DNA of 7,323 nucleotides, from contig JAJZTO010000137.1 in the NCBI GenBank assembly GCA_021848865.1, forward strand, positions 1-7,323. Reading direction: 5' to 3'. A program made the translations under genes and the position numbers. Under the pieces are notes generated by a model. That model was not told the DNA's origin. It saw nothing but the letters and a program-made list of their open reading frames with translations, and did not search any database. The DNA comes from Myxococcales bacterium (GTDB taxonomy: Bacteria; Myxococcota; Myxococcia; Myxococcales; Anaeromyxobacteraceae). Numbering within the stretch: the first letter of the stretch is position 1; the number at the start of each line of letters is the position of its first letter. Below are positions 4,576-7,323 of the stretch, piece after piece.

Positions 4576-7200
4576 ATGCGACTCGAAAAGCTCACCGTGA
4601 AGGCCCAGGAGGCCATCGCCGCCGCCCAGGCGCAGGCGCGCCGGCGCGATCACCAGGCGCTGGAGCCCGAGCACCTCCTGCTCGCGCTGCTCGAGCCCGG
4701 GGACGGGGTGGGGCGGGGCGTGCTCGCCCGGATCGGCGCCGACCCGGGCGCCGTCCACTCGCGGACCGAGGACGAGCTGCGCTCCCTGCCGCGCGTCTCC
4801 GGCGGCGAGCCCTACCCCTCCCAGCGGCTGCTCAAGCTCGTCGACCGGGCCGAGGACGAGGCCCGGAAGGCGAAGGACGAGTACGTCTCCACCGAGCACC
4901 TGCTCGTCGCGGCCGCCGAGGACCGGGGCGGGGCCGGCGAGGCGCTGCGCGCCGCCGGGGCCACGCCGGAGCGGGTGCGCGACGCGGTGAAGGCGATGCG
5001 GGGCGGGGCGCGCGCCGCCAGCCCCGACGCCGAGGGGCAGTACCGGGCCCTGGAGAAGTACGCCAAGGACCTCACCGAGCTGGCGCGGCAGGGCAAGCTC
5101 GACCCGGTGATCGGGCGCGACGACGAGATCCGGCGCGTCATCCAGATCCTCTCCCGCCGCACCAAGAACAACCCGGTGCTGGTGGGCGACCCGGGCGTCG
5201 GCAAGACCGCCATCGCCGAGGGGCTGGCGCGGCGCATCGTCGACGGCGACGTGCCGGAGGGGCTGAAGGGCAAGCGGCTGCTGGCGCTGGACATGGGCGC
5301 GCTGCTGGCCGGGACCAAGTACCGCGGGGAGTTCGAGGAGCGGCTCAAGGCGGTGCTCAAGGAGGTGGCGGCCGCCGAGGGGCAGGTGGTGCTGTTCATC
5401 GACGAGATGCACACCATCGTCGGCGCCGGGGCGGCCGAGGGGGCGATGGACGCCGGCAACATGCTGAAGCCGGCGCTGGCCCGCGGCGAGCTGCACGCCA
5501 TCGGCGCCACCACCCTGGACGAGTACCGCAAGCACGTGGAGAAGGATCCGGCCCTGGAGCGCCGCTTCCAGCCGGTCCAGGTGGGCGAGCCCTCGGTGGC
5601 CGACACCGTCTCCATCCTGCGCGGCCTGAAGGAGCGGTACGAGCTGCACCACCGGGTGCGGATCCAGGACGCGGCGCTGGTGGACGCGGCCCGCCTCTCC
5701 CACCGCTACATCGCCGACCGGTTCCTGCCCGACAAGGCCATCGACCTGGTGGACGAGGCGGCCAGCCGGCTGCGCATCGAGATCGACTCGATGCCGGCCG
5801 AGGTGGACGAGGTCCGCCGCCGCATCGCCCAGCTGGAGATCGAGAAGCAGGGGCTGCTGAAGGAGAAGGACGAGGCCTCGCTGGCGCGCCGGGCCCGGCT
5901 GGAGAAGGAGCTGGCGGCGCGCAACGAGCAGTTCGCCGCGCTGAAGGGGCGCTGGGACGCCGAGAAGCAGGTGATCCAGGAGATCGCCCAGGCCAAGGCG
6001 GAGCTGGAGGAGCTGCGCACCGGGGAGGCGGCGGCCGAGCGGGCCGCCGACTTCAACCGGGCGGCCGAGATCAAGTTCGGCAAGGTGCCGGAGGTGCAGC
6101 GCCGGCTGGCGGCGGCCCAGGATCGGCTGGCCCAGGTCCAGTCGGGCGGCGCCATGCTCAAGGAGGAGGTGACGCCCGAGGAGATCGCCGAGGTGGTCTC
6201 GAAGTGGTCCGGCATCCCCGTCTCCCGGCTGATGGAGGGGGAGGTGGAGAAGCTGCTCCACATGGAGGAGCGGCTGGCGGAGCGGGTGGTGGGGCAGGCC
6301 GAGCCGCTGGCGGCCGTCGCGGCGGCGGTGCGGCGCGCCCGGTCCGGCCTGCAGGACCCGAACCGGCCCATCGGCTCCTTCCTGTTCCTCGGCCCCACCG
6401 GCGTGGGCAAGACCGAGACGGCGCGGGCCCTGGCGGCCTTCCTGTTCGACGACGAGCAGGCCATGGTCCGGCTCGACATGAGCGAGTACATGGAGAAGCA
6501 CGCGGTGGCGCGGCTCATCGGCGCGCCCCCCGGCTACGTGGGCTACGACGAGGGCGGCCAGCTCACCGAGGCGGTGCGCCGCCGGCCCTACGCGGTGGTG
6601 CTCTTCGACGAGATCGAGAAGGCCCACCGGGACGTCTTCAACGCGCTCCTGCAGGTGCTCGACGACGGCCGGCTCACCGACGGCCAGGGGCGGACCGTGG
6701 ACTTCCGCAACGTGGTCGTCGTCATGACCAGCAACGTCGGCTCGGAGCAGATCCAGCGGCTCGGCTCCCGCCCCGACGCCAACCTCGCCTCGATCCGCGA
6801 GGCGGCGATGGAGGCGCTGCGCGGCGAGTTCCGGCCCGAGTTCCTGAACCGGGTGGACGAGGTGGTGGTCTTCCGGCCGCTGTCGCGCGAGGACCTCTCC
6901 CGCATCGTCGAGATCCAGCTGGCGCGGCTGCGCAAGCTCCTCGCCGAGCGCAACGTGACGCTGGAGCTGACCGAGGCGGCCCGGGAGACGGTGGCCGACG
7001 CCGGCTACGACCCGGTCTACGGGGCCCGCCCCCTGAAGCGCGCGCTCCAGCGGCTGGTGCAGGACCCGCTGGCGCTGAAGCTCCTGCGCGGCGAGTTCAC
7101 CGCCGGCGACCACGTGGTGGTGGACGAGGGCAAGGGCGAGACGCTGGAGTTCCGCAAGGGGAAGCGGCCCGCCGAGGCCGAGCCCCGGACGGTGCACTGA
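4576..7200 (+). CDS. clpB: ATP-dependent protein disaggregase ClpB (Hsp100)
   Basis: The 874-residue product is a complete ClpB, a hexameric cytoplasmic AAA+ machine that works with DnaK/DnaJ/GrpE to pull apart aggregated proteins after heat or other stress. Domains in order: Clp N domain (about 1-145, MRLEKLTVKAQEAI start); AAA+ module 1 with Walker A GDPGVGKT (204-211), pore-loop Tyr249 in GTKYRGE, Walker B LFIDE (273-277) and arginine fingers Arg329/Arg330; the coiled-coil middle domain that binds DnaK (about 395-525), which separates ClpB from ClpA and ClpX; AAA+ module 2 with Walker A GPTGVGKT (606-613), pore-loop Tyr654 in GYVG, Walker B VVLFDE (674-679) and arginine finger Arg759 in FLNRVDE; and a C-terminal small domain. 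No key residue is missing. No ClpP-binding IGF-type loop was noticed, in keeping with ClpB. The ATG at 4576 is chosen because homology begins there. An upstream in-frame TTG at 4513 would add 21 unconserved residues. The ribosome site is weak (only GAG 2 nt upstream). Confidence 0.98.
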   Translation: MRLEKLTVKAQEAIAAAQAQARRRDHQALEPEHLLLALLEPGDGVGRGVLARIGADPGAVHSRTEDELRSLPRVSGGEPYPSQRLLKLVDRAEDEARKAKDEYVSTEHLLVAAAEDRGGAGEALRAAGATPERVRDAVKAMRGGARAASPDAEGQYRALEKYAKDLTELARQGKLDPVIGRDDEIRRVIQILSRRTKNNPVLVGDPGVGKTAIAEGLARRIVDGDVPEGLKGKRLLALDMGALLAGTKYRGEFEERLKAVLKEVAAAEGQVVLFIDEMHTIVGAGAAEGAMDAGNMLKPALARGELHAIGATTLDEYRKHVEKDPALERRFQPVQVGEPSVADTVSILRGLKERYELHHRVRIQDAALVDAARLSHRYIADRFLPDKAIDLVDEAASRLRIEIDSMPAEVDEVRRRIAQLEIEKQGLLKEKDEASLARRARLEKELAARNEQFAALKGRWDAEKQVIQEIAQAKAELEELRTGEAAAERAADFNRAAEIKFGKVPEVQRRLAAAQDRLAQVQSGGAMLKEEVTPEEIAEVVSKWSGIPVSRLMEGEVEKLLHMEERLAERVVGQAEPLAAVAAAVRRARSGLQDPNRPIGSFLFLGPTGVGKTETARALAAFLFDDEQAMVRLDMSEYMEKHAVARLIGAPPGYVGYDEGGQLTEAVRRRPYAVVLFDEIEKAHRDVFNALLQVLDDGRLTDGQGRTVDFRNVVVVMTSNVGSEQIQRLGSRPDANLASIREAAMEALRGEFRPEFLNRVDEVVVFRPLSREDLSRIVEIQLARLRKLLAERNVTLELTEAARETVADAGYDPVYGARPLKRALQRLVQDPLALKLLRGEFTAGDHVVVDEGKGETLEFRKGKRPAEAEPRTVH

Positions 7201-7215
7201 GGTCCGCAGGGGCGC

Positions 7216-7252
7216 AACCGCCGCCGGGTCGGAGTCCGGCGGGGCGGCGGTT
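7216..7252 (+). terminator. GC-rich hairpin after clpB, probable transcription terminator
   Basis: AACCGCCGCC (7216-7225) pairs perfectly over 10 bp with GGCGGCGGTT (7243-7252). An alternative inner stem, CCGCCGG (7221-7227) with CCGGCGG (7236-7242), is also possible. It begins 15 nt after the clpB stop, the normal place for a terminator. Only TT then CCCGT follows, so the U-tract is poor, as is common in very GC-rich genomes. It may therefore act as a weak or factor-assisted terminator, or as a 3'-end stabiliser. Confidence 0.55.
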
Positions 7253-7257
7253 CCCGT

Positions 7258-7272
7258 CCCGGCCAGGCCGGG
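7258..7272. repeat. 15-bp near-palindrome downstream of clpB
   Basis: CCCGGCC (7258-7264), one A, then GGCCGGG (7266-7272) form a perfect palindrome with a single central base. It lies 5 nt after the probable clpB terminator hairpin and could be a second stem of the same 3' structure or a protein-binding site for the gene beyond the window. The remaining bases to 7323 contain no supported gene. A TAGGAT at 7311-7316 resembles a -10 box but has no partner -35. Confidence 0.35.
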
Positions 7273-7323
7273 CGCGTCTTCGAGATGATCCCGAACGGCG
7301 GTCCGTCGTCTAGGATGGCCCCA

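Noticed and set aside
4522..7197. An 891-codon frame antisense to clpB
   Set aside because: It is entirely antisense to a fully conserved clpB and has repetitive His/Leu/Gln/Val composition typical of a shadow frame.

Overview
The window is very GC-rich DNA with dense G/C-ending codons, GTG/TTG starts and almost no intergenic space. Together with the gene content this suggests a high-GC Myxococcota, most like Anaeromyxobacter. That assignment is inferred from composition and protein flavour, because no rRNA or other taxonomic marker is present.

Layout: a divergent intergenic region at about 4421-4575 splits the window. Leftwards (minus strand, in transcription order) run a membrane-bound PAS sensor histidine kinase (4420-2366), a type III polyketide synthase (2299-1160), an isoprenylcysteine-carboxyl-methyltransferase-family (ICMT) membrane methyltransferase (1153-590), a small stand-alone acyl carrier protein (593-324), and the N-terminal 109 codons of an AMP-binding fatty-acyl ligase of FAAL type, cut by the left edge (327-1). 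Rightwards (plus strand) runs a complete clpB disaggregase (4576-7200), followed by a strong GC hairpin that probably acts as its terminator.

The four genes from the PKS to the ligase are packed like one operon: a 6-nt gap, then two successive 4-nt GTGA stop/start overlaps. Together they read as a small lipid-polyketide pathway. The ligase would activate a fatty acid as acyl-AMP and load it on the ACP. The type III PKS would extend it with malonyl units to an alkylpyrone or alkylresorcinol. The ICMT-like enzyme would O-methylate the product. The ACP and ligase are easy to overlook because one is short and the other is truncated, but they change the prediction from free acyl-CoA starters to a dedicated ACP-delivered starter. 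The histidine kinase lies just upstream on the same strand, separated from the PKS by about 66 nt that contain a perfect 8-bp GC hairpin. Whether it controls or is co-transcribed with the pathway is unresolved.

clpB is an ordinary housekeeping heat-shock chaperone gene and appears unrelated to the lipid cluster. No tRNA, rRNA, CRISPR array, insertion sequence or prophage gene was seen. The very long open frames antisense to these genes are a by-product of high GC.
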